Below, one piece after another: positions 1 through 13,429 of a stretch of 64,000 nt of DNA; position 1 is the first letter of the stretch; each line of letters begins with the position of its first letter. Source of the DNA: Adiantum capillus-veneris (Eukaryota > Streptophyta > Polypodiopsida > Polypodiales > Pteridaceae); assembly GCA_014529385.2 (NCBI GenBank), contig CM043970.1, positions 65,552,496-65,616,495 of the forward strand, in the 5' to 3' direction. Position numbers and translations under genes: made by a program. The notes beneath the pieces were generated by a model. It saw nothing but the letters and a program-made list of their open reading frames with translations, had not been told where the DNA came from and made no database searches.

Positions 1-574
1 GCCCGAAACTGAAATTTATGAGTACCTATGCGTAGCTTATGTCGCCACGATTCTATAGACTACTAGCATTCAAAAAACAGACATCGTTTGATACACTTAC
101 GGCCACAAATAGCTCGTAGATGCGTCGGCGTGTGCGCTTCGTCTCGCGTGGAATGCTTGGCGTTGTCACGTAGCGCTCCTCGAGCCTACAACAATGGTGC
201 AGTCGGATCTCCAATGTGTTGAGCGAGCCGGGCGTAGTGAGAGGATGAAGCTCACGCTCACTCTCTTTCTTTCTCACACACAGTAGACGGCAGCGCTAAG
301 TTTTGATTATGAAAAAAGTCTTCCTTTACAAAATGACCTAGGTACCTTATATACTAAGGCTACCTTAGGTTTAACCAAAAATGGGGTTGAAAGGGTCAAA
401 TGGCTTTGTATTTACAATCTGGAAGTGCCATTGCACCCCGGCTTCTGAAACTAGAATAACTACTCATTACAAATGACGTTTATAGCCATAATCCGCAGCA
501 TTTCATAACTCGCAAAAGATAAGACTTTGGTACGAAACTTGAGTTATGTTGTGTTGTTGACCCAGCGGTCAACA
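1..574 (-). repeat. Element I 3' LTR (left copy, truncated by window edge)
   Basis: Near-identical to 6164-6737. Ends in GTCAACA on the plus strand, which is the TGTTGAC start of the LTR on the element strand. A TATATAAG-type promoter box lies near 348-357 on the minus strand, as in the other copy. Short antisense ORFs here are shadows. Confidence 0.85.
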
Positions 575-586
575 TTCCCCCCTTCC
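575..586 (-). other. Polypurine tract of element I
   Basis: Read on the minus strand this is GGAAGGGGGGAA, directly before the LTR start TGTTGACC. This is the normal plus-strand priming site and marks the 3' end of the element's internal region. Confidence 0.85.
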
Positions 587-2740
<2,154 letters not shown>

Positions 2741-2788
2741 CTTTGGGACCCATTTCTTTGCGATTATTGGTTGTTTTATTGCTGGCTC

Positions 2789-3802
2789 TCATTTGGGAAC
2801 CCATACTTGCCCGTGCTTTGTTTGTGTTTGAAGAGACTTCTTTGGGATCCACCTTTTTGTTGTGTGAGTTGACAGTGGTCTTTGCCCTTGTACGCTTGGT
2901 TGGTGACGGGATTCAGGCTTTGAAAGTTGATACTGTGGTTGTTTTGGAATCCAAATGAATTCCTGACTTTTTTGTGCTTGAATCAACTTCTTTGGAGCCC
3001 AAACCTGAGTTGTGAAAGCTTGCGACTTTGTGATATTCTTACCCATTCGTGCACGCTTTCCTTGTTTTTGTTTTGGTGTTGGATCTTGTGATTTGTCATT
3101 AGAGATCTTTGTCTTCTTGATCCATATCTGTTTTTGGCCGATCTGGCTTTTTGGTATCCAGATTTGTCGAGCTTTTTGTCTTTGACTTGTTGTCCTATTC
3201 TTTTGACCTGTCATGGTTGTTGTTGAAGGGGTTGGTGATAGTGATGGCCTGAGTTGATGATAGGGGATGTCGTAAGATTCATCACTATCGCCACTATCCT
3301 CAGCAAGGTTGACTTCTTGTACTTTCCCTTGATTTTTTGGCTGGTAGTGGAAAGTTACTGTCTGTTTGCTCGTGGGTGGTAGTTTCTTGGAGGACTTTTC
3401 TAGCCCATTGATTAGAGCATTGTTAGTTCGTTGCTCTGGTCGTATTCCTCCTAGCTGAGTCTTTGCATCCTTATTAGGAGCCATGTATGAGGATGCTTGT
3501 GGAGGCTGTGTCTTCACCGAGGACTTTGGAATCCACTTTTGATGCACTTTATTCGTGTAGCGATGACATTGATTCTCGGGTCGTTGACCTTCTTGAAGCT
3601 CGAAGTGTTCTACAGAGTCATAGAACTCGTCGTCTTCTTCATCTTTTGATTCTCCACATTTTTTTGTTTGCTCCTTATGTCGAGAGCTTGTTGATGTCTG
3701 GTTCTCTTCGTTTTCCTGGATTACACTCACTGCAAAATAAGGAACGACATCATAGCCATTTTCATCACAAAACTTTGTTGTGGGAGCATCCTCCATTCCC
3801 AT
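2789..3802 (-). CDS. W-x-P-K repeat protein of element I (337 codons)
   Basis: The predicted protein is hydrophilic and rich in K, Q, S, T and P. It carries seven short motifs of the form W-(I/V/A)-(P/K)-K, with tryptophans at about residues 90, 215, 227, 268, 284, 318 and 334, usually preceded by K/R/Q and followed by K/S/Q. An acidic stretch (DEEDDEF) lies near residue 55. An eighth copy, KKWVPKK, follows the stop in another frame near 2742-2765. The ORF overlaps the end of the gag-protease ORF by 76 bp in a different frame and is probably its continuation after a frameshift. Some plant copia polyproteins have a similar W-V-P-K box in the linker near protease, but a tandem set is not something I recognise. 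Function unknown; nucleic-acid binding is a guess from charge. Confidence 0.55.
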   Translation of the reverse strand: MGMEDAPTTKFCDENGYDVVPYFAVSVIQENEENQTSTSSRHKEQTKKCGESKDEEDDEFYDSVEHFELQEGQRPENQCHRYTNKVHQKWIPKSSVKTQPPQASSYMAPNKDAKTQLGGIRPEQRTNNALINGLEKSSKKLPPTSKQTVTFHYQPKNQGKVQEVNLAEDSGDSDESYDIPYHQLRPSLSPTPSTTTMTGQKNRTTSQRQKARQIWIPKSQIGQKQIWIKKTKISNDKSQDPTPKQKQGKRARMGKNITKSQAFTTQVWAPKKLIQAQKSQEFIWIPKQPQYQLSKPESRHQPSVQGQRPLSTHTTKRWIPKKSLQTQTKHGQVWVPK

Positions 3803-5265
3803 CCAAACGGCTCTAACTCTTCTTCAGGAAATGGTTCTGGGATATAGTCTCTATCCTTTATAACCCGTTCTAGGATACATTCCTCACGTTTCAAGCTACC
3901 ACATTGTGAAGCTCCACACATCCACAGGTCTTTAGGCTTACCTAACCAAGCTGGAAGTTCTGATCCTGGTACTGTGGTGGAATCAAACTCCTCGACCGGT
4001 GTTCTCGTCACATCCTTATAGCTATGGTCCCTCAAGTTTACCTTTGTTATGGTTTCCATATGTCTCAGGTATATATGGTCATAACCCCAATCTTGGACCA
4101 TTTTCAATTGTCGCATGAATGGTCTTCCCGGAATGATGTCATAGTTGTTCTTCTTGCCAAAGTCAACAACAACAAAAGTGTGTTCATATTCAATGCCACA
4201 AGAAGTAACAAGTACTTTTTCTAGAAGTCCTAGGGGCTTTTCCTTGTGTCCATCTGCAAGCTGCAGGGTCATTCGTGTGGATATCAAGGCAGGTTTTCCC
4301 CATTTTTTCCAAACCTCTTTGGTTGCAATGGCCACACCAGCTCCACTGTCAAGGATTACCATGGTTTTTACACCATTGAATTCCACAGGAAGGGTGGTGT
4401 TTCCCTCTTCTCCCTCGTAATACTCGCCTACCTTGTTTAATGGCACTGGCCTAGTATTTAGTTGAGGCATTTCAAGCTCTTTGATGCCGTCCTCGATTTG
4501 AGTCATTGGGGTTTTTACACCAAATTTCTCTAGACATTTACCCACATTAGCCCACATGTTTGATCTTATTCTGAGAAACTCGGCTAACATTAGTGTACAG
4601 GTGACTGGGGTAGATAGAATATCTACTAGCCCCTTTGAATCGATGGCCTTGTGGGGAGACAGTCTCTGTGATGGGACTGCAACCACATCTGACTTGGTCT
4701 TGTACTCTCCCATGTAGGACGGTAGTGTTCTTAGCGAATGGGGTTGACTATCCATAGATTGTACAGATCCTTTGTCGCCCCAACACGATTGTACGTCTAG
4801 ATTCATTTGAGATCCAGTCTCAAATTCCTCTATTGGTGGTAGAAACACTCCTCGTTCATCACCAGTCTTGTCTACTAGTCTTCTTAAGTCATCGGCTTCA
4901 TTGGCTTCTCTGACTTGTTTCCACAATTCGTCAAGACCATCTATTTCTTTACAATCCTCAGGTATAGCTTGGTGAAATCCCTCGGAAGAGTTATCCGTGG
5001 TATTCAGTACTATCCTTGGTTCTAATGCTGGGTCTTTGAGGTTTGGTATGTGTTTATGACTAGAATGTGGCTCTTTTAGTTCCTGGTTTGGTGGGATTAC
5101 TTGTGTAGGCATGACACGGATCACATCCTCAGGTTTTGCAACTGGTGGTTCTAGTAAAGCTTGGGCTGTTTGAATCATTTTCTTGCACATTTCAAACCTT
5201 TGCTTTTCTAGTTCTGCATAGGGATATGTCATCCACCTGCGTTCTTGGGTGCAGGTTTTCTTCAC
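3727..5265 (-). CDS. Gag-protease polyprotein fragment of element I (512 codons)
   Basis: The C-terminal half contains a retropepsin-like domain at about residues 290-400: ILDSGAG is the catalytic D-S-G loop, followed by IATKEVW. YDIIPGRPF fits the second hydrophobic-G-R motif, which in gypsy proteases is usually DxILGRP (P replaces L here). The N-terminal part lacks a recognisable capsid or zinc knuckle and is rich in charged residues. The ORF starts with a Met about 500 bp downstream of the primer-binding site. It ends in frame while the next ORF begins 76 bp earlier in another frame, so the polyprotein is probably split by a frameshift. Retropepsins cleave the retroelement polyprotein as dimers; activity here is uncertain. 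Confidence 0.7.
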   Translation of the reverse strand: MKKTCTQERRWMTYPYAELEKQRFEMCKKMIQTAQALLEPPVAKPEDVIRVMPTQVIPPNQELKEPHSSHKHIPNLKDPALEPRIVLNTTDNSSEGFHQAIPEDCKEIDGLDELWKQVREANEADDLRRLVDKTGDERGVFLPPIEEFETGSQMNLDVQSCWGDKGSVQSMDSQPHSLRTLPSYMGEYKTKSDVVAVPSQRLSPHKAIDSKGLVDILSTPVTCTLMLAEFLRIRSNMWANVGKCLEKFGVKTPMTQIEDGIKELEMPQLNTRPVPLNKVGEYYEGEEGNTTLPVEFNGVKTMVILDSGAGVAIATKEVWKKWGKPALISTRMTLQLADGHKEKPLGLLEKVLVTSCGIEYEHTFVVVDFGKKNNYDIIPGRPFMRQLKMVQDWGYDHIYLRHMETITKVNLRDHSYKDVTRTPVEEFDSTTVPGSELPAWLGKPKDLWMCGASQCGSLKREECILERVIKDRDYIPEPFPEEELEPFGWEWRMLPQQSFVMKMAMMSFLILQ

Positions 5266-5765
5266 AGAACCCTTGCAAATGCTCTTTTATATACACAGCA
5301 TCAGTCAGTCATACAAAAATATCCACAAAAGCTTGTTTAATGCATTTTTACCCTCAAAAGCACACTTTTCCGTGATTTCAAATGCAATCAAGCACTTTAG
5401 CAAATAATTCAGTGATGAATAGCTCTAGATGAGAATCGGATCACTTACCTAAAGCTACTCCTACAAATCATATGGGGTTTTGCATCTATGAGTAGAAAAA
5501 CGCTTCACTGCCACACATGGACTAGTAAACGCTTTTATCACCTCACAAATCACTCGACCACCAACAACTACTCTAATCCACAGATCCTAACTAAACCTAT
5601 CTAGTCGCAGACCCTCGGCAAGACACACGCTTCCTCGCTATCCACTTGATCGCGGAATATCCTCTTCCGGATCCACTTAAGAAAAACACTTTCTTTAGCC
5701 AAAACTAAATCAAGCAACCATCACACGAGTGTTAGTAAGAAACATACTTAGGTCCTTGTGTCCCC
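5266..5765 (-). other. 5' leader of element I
   Basis: About 500 bp between the primer-binding site and the first long ORF on the element strand. No ORF of note is seen. It would hold untranslated leader and packaging signals. Confidence 0.5.
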
Positions 5766-5779
5766 GGCAGCGGCGCCAA
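5766..5779 (-). other. Primer-binding site of element I
   Basis: On the minus strand the LTR end CCAACA is followed by TTGGCGCCGCTGCCGGGGA. This TGGCGCC..GCCGGGGA form is common in plant gypsy elements and primes minus-strand DNA synthesis from a host tRNA. I did not assign the tRNA. Confidence 0.8.
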
Positions 5780-6737
5780 TGTTGGACGGGAGCGACTCAC
5801 ACACCCATGAAGTGCATGCAAACACTACCTAGATCAACATAATGTCAATCGAGGACACAGATGACACGATAGGCACACGAAGGAAATCTCTTTAGCTTGT
5901 CAGGCTGAGACCATCCTACACATACAACACTCTGGAAGGCCAACTAAACCACAAACAAGAACCTCACTGCTCTCAAATACACCACCTAGCCACATACACA
6001 CATACGGAAGGTAACTCACCTAATCATGCCAGATTTGTACGAAACTTAAGGAACACCATCCCCTCACTAGGATACACCTGTCCCTAAGCTTCTACACTCA
6101 AAACCCTCACTCGAAACCCATCTGTGAAAAACGCGTAGGATGAGAGAGCAGAATTTTGAAAGTGCCCGAAACTGAAATTTATGAGTACCTATGCGTAGCT
6201 TATGTCGCCACAATTCTATAGACTACTAGCACGTAGAAAACAGACATCGTTTGATACACTTACGGCCACAAATAGCTCGTAGATGCGTCGGCGTGTGCAC
6301 TTCGTCTCGCGTGGAATGCTTGGCGTTGTCGCGTAGATCTCCTCGAGCCTACAGCAATGGTGCAGTCGGATCTCCAATGTGTTGAGCGAGCCGGGCGTAG
6401 CGAGAGGATGAAGCTCACGCTCACTCTCTTTCTCTCTCACACACAGAAGACGGCAGCGCTAAGTTTTGATTATGAAAAAAGTCTTCCTTTACAAAATGAC
6501 TTAGGTACCTTATATACTAAGGTTACCTTAGGTTTAACCAAAAATGGGGTTGAAAGGGTCAAATGGCTTTGTATTTACAATCTAGAAGTGCCATTGCACC
6601 CCGGCTTCTGAAACTAGAATAACTACTCATTACAAATGACATTTATAGCCATAATCCGCAGCATTTCATAACTCGCAAAAGATAAGACTTTGGTACGAAA
6701 CTTGAGTTTTGTTGTGTTGTTGACCCAGCGGTCAACA
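5780..6737 (-). repeat. Element I 5' LTR (complete, 958 bp)
   Basis: Bounded by TGTTGG and GTCAACA on the plus strand. The inner 574 bp repeat at the window start. A TATATAAG box on the minus strand at about 6510-6517 is the likely promoter. The right edge abuts element H sequence at 6738. Confidence 0.85.
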
Positions 6738-8458
6738 GCAAGGCAAATGCAGGACATGACGGAAAGACTCCCATCAGCAGCACTTAGTCGCAGCACAAAG
6801 GCTAAAGAACTAGAGATGGTGATTGACACTCTCCAAGGAGAGTTAGACGAGAGATTAAATATCATCATCGATCTACAAAAGCAAGTGCAGGAAATGAAAG
6901 CTAAAGCTGAACAACACCAGCTACCAAGGGATAAACAGCACAAGGAGATTGAAGAATTAGGTGACCTACTTACGAAGTTGTCAGATGCTTGCAAAGCCAA
7001 AGATGAACAGCTGATAGAGGTTACCAACGAATTTCTAACTACAACCCTGTCAGCTCAAAAGATTCAAGTGTAGTTAGATGTAGCGAATGCCTCTCTACAC
7101 TATTCAAAGCCGAGAATAAATGATCAGGCAACTTTCTTGCGAGAAATACGAGAAAATCCCACAGTAGCCTCGATCAACGGAAGAGATACAGTGTACAAAG
7201 CATTAGAGAAAAAGAACAGAGACCTCGATCTAGAGCTTAAACTAGAGCAGTCTCAACGCGGAGAGCTGGCTTTAATGCGGGTGCAACGAGAAGAAGCTCT
7301 GCTAAAAGAAATAGCCAAGCTTAAAAGAGTTAACCAGCTGCTAAGAGATGGACGGCCAGAAACTCAAGAAGAAGCAGGAACGTTAGAACAGCCAGAGATA
7401 GATATCCCTCAGTTTCTTTTGCTGAGATGGAGACACGGCCAGCAGAAGGGCTAGGTGGCGAGGAGGAATTCCAAGTACAATTATCAAAAATGGATACAGT
7501 GCCAATGGTCCAGATGTCAAAAGCTGAGGAAGATACACTGAAAGAGAAGATTACCCAAGAAGTGGATGAGCAGTGGAAAGCAACGATGGATTGGGAGTTG
7601 AGATTTATTCACTTCATCAATGTTACTCAACTCACTCCCAATCAAATCAATGCACAATGGCATCAACAATCCCTGCCATATCCTTTGCTCCAAGTCAAAG
7701 AGAGGCTTTACAAAGACATGCAAATAGAAGGCACAGATGAAGACCATCCAAAGTGGAGGTTAAGCTGGTTGAACAAGAATCCAAGGTATCTGATTCTATT
7801 CACAAGAGCACCTGCGGCACTTCAAAAGGATCCCACTTTTTGTCATGTACCAAGAGTAAGGACCTGGCAAGCACATGAGGCAATAACAAAGAAGCGTCCA
7901 ACCTGGCTGAACTAACCAAAATTGCCTGCCCAGAAAAGGGACCGTCGATAGAAGAATACATGGTGAAAACCCTAATGGGCGCCATGTCCTTCTTCAAAAA
8001 GTCTACCGGATCTATCATGTGCAATGCTATAAAAAATCTGTCGAATGCTGCTCACATGCATCAAAGTTTTCCATGAGCTAGAGCAAGCAGGCGCCCCGTG
8101 GATGTCATTTCTCAAGGGTAATAAAGGTTTATGCTACGATCTCAGTGGCCAACCTTCCAAAGAAGTCCTCTATGACTTCTACGCCAGATGTATGTTCTTA
8201 CCTTCTCACAATATGTTGGCATTTGAGGAAGCATTCTACATAGGGTTCTTCACTTGGTGAACGAAGATATTTGGGCCAGTGATCAGCAACCTAACTTCGA
8301 GATTTGTAGGCTACTCCATCATTGAGCTTAAACACAGAGTCACTATGCAGTTTTTGCAGGTGCAAGATAAAGAGAGAAAGATCAGATACGAAAAGGCCCT
8401 AAATGCGCTTAAAGACCGCCTCGCCAGCCGTCAACCTGAAGACTATTTGAGCCCGTAA
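6738..8458 (+). pseudogene. Coiled-coil accessory ORF of element H, disrupted
   Basis: Three frames carry one apparent protein of over 500 residues. Positions 6738-7454 share one frame, broken by a TAG at 7071-7073. They encode heptad-rich, E/K/Q/L-rich segments (such as KELEMVIDTLQGELDERL and KALEKKNRDLDLELKLEQ) typical of coiled coil. A shift near 7430 leads into 7427-7915, a mixed region with several W residues (DWELRF, HPKWRLSWLNKN). Further shifts lead to 7940-8458, with GAPWMSFLKGNKG and a charged C-terminus ending at TAA 8456-8458. There is no zinc knuckle, protease, RT or integrase. It lies where some plant elements carry an extra or env-like ORF, but no signal peptide or membrane segment is visible. 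It could also be a captured host gene. The first codons up to 6737 belong to the inserted element I. Confidence 0.55.
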
Positions 8459-8483
8459 AGTTGTGTCAAGGGACGACACATGC

Positions 8484-8497
8484 GAGGAGGGGGGTAA
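8484..8497 (+). other. Polypurine tract of element H
   Basis: GAGGAGGGGGGTAA immediately before the LTR start TGTTAGCAGC. Confidence 0.8.
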
Positions 8498-9335
8498 TGT
8501 TAGCAGCAAGCTAACTTGGATACCCTTTTTCGAAGCGCTCATTGTAAAAACACTTATTATTTTGATAAATTGAGAATATTGTAACTCCTATTTTTTGGAT
8601 AAATCTTGTAAATGATGAGCCAGAGCTACAAGCTTCTAGATTGTATCAACCTGTCATTACCCATCTTTAATTAGAGCTCCCAAATTATTAGTTTTGACCA
8701 CCAAAAACCTTGGCTAAGGTATAAAAGCCAATTTTTGTAAGTTATTATAAGTTTTTTGAATAATGAAATACACAGCATGAGCTAACGGCGCTCACTTCTC
8801 TCCTTCTCGTGCTTCCTACTCCCTCCCCAGTTGTCACATTGCAATCATGTTTGTTGCAACCACAGGTAAGAGCTCTACGCATTGACGTAAACACTTCACG
8901 ATATTTCGTAGCATTTGGCGTCGCCGACCCGTGGCCTAATTTCATCATAAGTACGAATTTACACTTCAAAATAAAAAACTAAGCATATGCAGGGTATTGG
9001 GGCATCATTGCTAAGCATTTAGGTGCATTTTGGGTAAAAAATGACTAGATCAAAAATCCATTGCTGTTAATAATCGCAATTTTGGCACCATAAGCATGTG
9101 TGCTTAGGTCTTATAAACATGTCCTAGAAGTTTCGTTACGTTTGGATGTCATTTGATGTCATAACGGATGTGATTTGTTTGTCGATGAGCGATTGACTTT
9201 TCGTGATTTCAATCACTTGGGTGTAGCTTGAGTTAGATGCGAGTTTTTTGTTGTTTTTCGAGAGATTGACAATCTAATCGTGGTTCTCGCTAAATCTGCA
9301 ATAAGATAGGAGTGAGGTTAGACACCCGTCCCACA
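8498..9335 (+). repeat. Element H 3' LTR (838 bp)
   Basis: Starts TGTTAGCAGC after the polypurine tract and ends CCCACA, where copia coding sequence begins. TATAAAAG at 8720-8727 is a good promoter box. The partner LTR is outside the window, so the right boundary rests on the TG...CA ends and the sharp change to copia RT codons. Confidence 0.7.
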
Positions 9336-9336
9336 G

Positions 9337-10240
9337 TTGATCACTGGTTCAAATGAGGCACATACTGCTACTTTCAAGATGAAAGATTTGGGGATGTTGC
9401 ATCATTACTTGGGCATACAGTTTAAGCACTATGATGGTGGTATTGCCTTATGTCAAACAAGTTACATAGAGACATTGCTATGTAAGTTTGGACTTGAGGA
9501 TTGAAAACCTATTGCCACTCCCATGAAAACAGGTTTAAAATTAAGTCTTCATGATATTGGTGATCCTGCTGATCTCACTCTTTACCAAAAAGCAGCTGGA
9601 TGCCTTATTTATGTGTGCAATGCAGGGCCAAATATTCAGTTTGCAGTCTCACAAGTCAGCAGATTAATTCCTAGCCCAGGGTCTTGGCAGGCTGTCAAGA
9701 GGATTTTTTGCTACTTGAGTGGCACTTTACATTGTGGCTTGTTTTACCCCAAGGGGTGATCATTGCCATCAAATTTACATGCTTTTTTGGACTCAGATTG
9801 GGCTGGTTGTTTTGACACGCGAGTGTCCACAAGTGGTTTTTGTTTCATGCTTGACAACTCATGTATCTCATGGTTCAGCAAGAAGCAACCTACTGTGACC
9901 AGTTCTAGTTGTGAGGCTGAGTATAGGGCAGTCTTCACAGCTACGATTGAGAGTATATGGCTTAAATGCATTATGACTGATTTGGGTGTTGGACATGACA
10001 TTGCCAACACCATCTACATCAACAATTAGAGCGCATTGGCAGTTACAAGAAACCTATTTTTTCATGGTCGCATAAAGCACATTGAGGTACATTATCACCT
10101 GTCAAGGAGAGACTCTCATCAAGGAAGAATAGCTTGGCTTATGTGCCAACACAGAGGAAAACCTTGTAGATCTTTTCACAAAGTCATTGTCATTGTCTCG
10201 TAAGAAGTTCGAAGCTTCCCGCAAATCTTTGGGGTTACTC
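9337..10240 (+). pseudogene. Copia element E: RT (after YVDD) to RNase H, broken
   Basis: Translation begins just after the RT catalytic box (LLITGSNEAH) and continues through HHYLGIQF, CQTSYIETLL and RFxxxPG. RNase H follows, with LDSDWAGCFDTR, STSGFCF and SSCEAEYRA. It is interrupted by TGA at 9502-9504, a shift or stop near 9757 and TAG at 10027-10029. It belongs to the same family as copia M at 44.4-56.8 kb; the two align closely over this region. E lacks about 27 bp present in M after NEAH. The upstream part is presumably left of element H. Confidence 0.85.
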
Positions 10241-10330
10241 TGATTTGTGGATTGATCCTATCCTCATGGCATGGCACTTCCCTATACTCTATGTGCCAGC
10301 TCTTGTTCACCGCATCATTACTAGAGGATT

Positions 10331-10536
10331 TGTTACCATATACATATGGTAGTGATGTGGGTGAACACATATAGGACCGTCGCGACATTTTTCCCCTGTG
10401 CATTATATATACACCCATCACTTTAGGGCTATCTAATATTTCCATTGCACACTAAGTAATATACTCTCTGTTGTGTGCCTTGAGCTTCCTTCATCTTCTC
10501 CGCGCTGTGTGTGTCTCACTGCAACCCTACTTCCAA
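10331..10536 (+). repeat. Copia E 3' LTR (about 206 bp, slightly truncated)
   Basis: Begins TGTTACCATATACAT after a short purine run, and matches the M LTRs at 34846 and 56529. The end reads CTTCCAA and then changes to TAGCTATATGG, which fits RNase H codons (AIWL) of copia D, so the last bases of the LTR are lost. A TATATATA box lies at about 10406-10412. Confidence 0.8.
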
Positions 10537-10547
10537 TAGCTATATGG

Positions 10548-13193
10548 TGATAGCCGTTTTTTGCTATTCGAAATTGTCATAGTGAGCTACCTCACCCTAT
10601 CAAATCACTCAAACACTGTGGTTATCTTCACCCTTTCATTGTACATAGGTGTGTGTAAGTTAGGGGACTTTTCCATATCTTCTTAAAAAACCCTCAATTA
10701 GCTAGTCACTGTGCTAGTTGAGCCAAAAAAATAATATAAAAAGTATATTATGGCTTTTTTTATGTGTAAATATTTCATTGTATATATGGCCTAAATATAG
10801 GGATTTTTACAATTATTTTGATATTTTATTTAAATATTTACACCTACGTGTGTGTTTTATTAAACCTATGTACACCTTCTTTCATCCTCTTGCACCATAA
10901 GTATATTTTTTGTCAATGTGTACATACTCTAACCCCATATTTTTCTTTTATACAAATCACCCCCACATTTTCACCCTTACCCTTGGGAAAACAAAAAATT
11001 GATTTCTACTTTCTTAGTCACGTTTATTATATTATTTTCATTTACTTGCATACCGTTTCCTCCTTCACCCAAAATAATAGAAAAGAGGGACCATATCATA
11101 TGATTCCAATATCTTTTTTCATATCCATAATTCTTCCATATTTTTCTCTTATTATATACTCATAATTCTAACACCATGTGCTCATTGAGTTAAAATCCAT
11201 GAATAGTCCATACACTAGTCCCACCATGTATATATTTCTTATTTCATCAATAATCCTCCTCCATACATGTGTAAAGGGAACTTGGATGCTTTGTATCATG
11301 ATATGACAAAGGAGGGGCTCACTCTTGGATGCATTGTGCAAATTCAACAAAGGAAGGGACCACTAAAAGACTTTTGCAGGCATAAAAAACAGGCTTTAAG
11401 ATGAGATTTTTGGTGCCCATCTCCAATCAGAATTTGAAGAAGTGGTAAATAGAGAAAATGTATCCCATAAGTTGAGTAATCACCTCAAATTTGTTCATGA
11501 TTTTTGGAGCTACCACTGGTGAGATAGAATTTTTTGAGTGGACCCCAGACTGCCCACTTTTCACAAAGTAACCCATAGTCTTCTCTCACCTCCTTTCCCA
11601 CTTCCACACACACACACATTTATTCCTCTCAATGCCTCACTCAAACCTGCACCTTCCATGGTTTCTCTCACCTTCGTCACCATTAACCTCCCCTCTTACT
11701 CCCATATCTCTCATATGAGCTCTACATGTACATACACCATCTCTGTGCCTCTTTCTATTACTTCCAAAGTACAATTCCATCTTACCCCTCTCTATATACA
11801 TAAACTTCAATATGCAAACCATGCTTAAGCTCTGCAAATTGAGAAATTTCATCAACCGAATTTCCATTTTCATCGCAATAATCAACCTTGATGACGGTAG
11901 CATAAAGAAGAGAAGAAGACGAAGAGGATCGATAGTCATTTTGAGAACCTACATAAGTAAGTCCTTCTTCAAGTTTCACCATCACAAAGATTTCCTCACT
12001 TCATTCAACCATCTTACTTCAACCATCCACCTCATTCTACCCATTGTAAATATAACATTAACTTTCTAGTGATTACTAACCACTAACATACTAACACAAA
12101 ATAGCCATTGATCTAACCATAAAAGACACCTCACATCAAGACGTGCATAGTAACTCTCTCTCTATCTCCCTCATTCCTTAAAACTCTACTTTCACCTTAT
12201 CTACCATCAATAATGCTCTCTTTTGAGCCCACATCCATGACTCAAGGAGACAAAGAAGGCCCGCAATGTTTTTGATATTTAAAAAAATCATAATCCTGAT
12301 TCGTTAGCATAATTAGGATTTCCAATAATCGTAATGAGGGGTCTCCAACCTATAAATAGGCCCCTCTCCTTTTTGTAAAAAACCTCCAATATCTCACATA
12401 GCACCCCAATACTTTATGCATGAGGAGAGACTTAGGCGTAGCAACCACTTTGTGAGCTTCACTTTTGGTGTGAGAGAAGCTTTCAAGCTACACATTGCAA
12501 GTAAAAGAGCGTGAATTCAAAATCTCAAACCAATATTGTATATGTTCCTCCATCATCAATAAATTGAGCTTTGGTGCATCAAAGACATGATTCGACGTTC
12601 AAATCTTCGTCCTTCCACTTGTGCAGTACGGTTTAGTGAATCCAAGGTGACTTGTGTATTTTGAGTTTCTATTATTTGATCTTGTTTTAAAAAATGTTTT
12701 AGTGTGTTTTTCATTGCCAATTTTGTGTCCATTGTAAGAGGGTATTGTGGTGAGAGGTCTCCCACACCCTAAGACAATGTTAGTGTGTTGGCAATGTTTA
12801 GCATTCACTAAGCATTGAGTTAGTTTTGTACATGATCTATGATAGCATCATAATGAACCATCTCCATTTGCAAGTCACAAATAAGTACTATGCAAGATCC
12901 ATTCCTCTCTCTCTCTTCCTTTTGCTCTAGCTCTCTCTAGTCCATTTTGTGTGGGTCTTGGTGTGAGGTTGCTTGTGTGTGTTTTTGTGGTGCATCTTCT
13001 TGGTTGTGACAAAATCTCTCTTGCGTCCTAGTTCGCATACCATAACTAGGTGGTGCCCCTATCTTGTTTGGGTTTGGCTGTGGGTTTATTGTTGTGTTGT
13101 GCTTGTGGTTTCCCCAACGCCAATTGAGCAGCACGGGAGCCTTGAGGGGTGTTTAGAGGTCACCTCTCTTGTTGCCCGCCCCGGACTGCCTCA
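10548..13193 (+). repeat. Element F left LTR (2646 bp)
   Basis: Starts TGATAGCCG and ends GACTGCCTCA. It pairs with 16673-19356 over its whole length. It contains A/T-rich U3 DNA and many small ORFs in both copies that are shadows. Near 12354, CTATAAATAGGCCCC is a good TATA promoter box; the following 12.4-13.2 kb part would be R/U5. Confidence 0.85.
12353..12363 (+). promoter_or_regulatory. TATA box in element F left LTR
   Basis: CTATAAATAGG sits about 200 bp before a conserved transcribed-looking part of the LTR. The same box recurs near 18512 in the last LTR. Confidence 0.6.
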
Positions 13194-13195
13194 AT

Positions 13196-13212
13196 TTTGG
13201 TGCCCCCACTAA
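13196..13212 (+). other. Primer-binding site region of element F
   Basis: TTGGTGCCCCCACTAAG follows the LTR end GCCTCA after three bases. The TGG start is usual for a retrotransposon primer site; the tRNA is not assigned. Confidence 0.5.
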
Positions 13213-13429
13213 GGAGGGCTTGTGTATGTTTTGTGTGGGCTCAACCTTTAGCATAATCAAGTAGCTTGCATGAATCACGAGAATTTGTATGATCCTTTTA
13301 TTCCCATTGCAAGGCAAAAGGTGCACATAATTGTTAGTACTAAGTTGCAATTTCAACGAGTAATTCGTAGGATTTTGGGCCCTCTTAGGTTGGCCGAGAT
13401 AAACGCTTCAGTAAATCCTTTTATTTTGC

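Larger units (their letters stand above)
6738..9335 (+). mobile_element. Element H: 3' end of an LTR retrotransposon with a coiled-coil ORF
   Basis: A disrupted long ORF (6738-8458) is followed by a short spacer, a polypurine tract (8484-8497) and an LTR (8498-9335). The spacer wording before the tract (GGGACGACACATGCG) resembles that of element I (GGGGACGACATGAACGCG), so H and I are probably related families. The left part lies outside the window, beyond the inserted element I. The right LTR end abuts copia E coding sequence. Confidence 0.75.
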
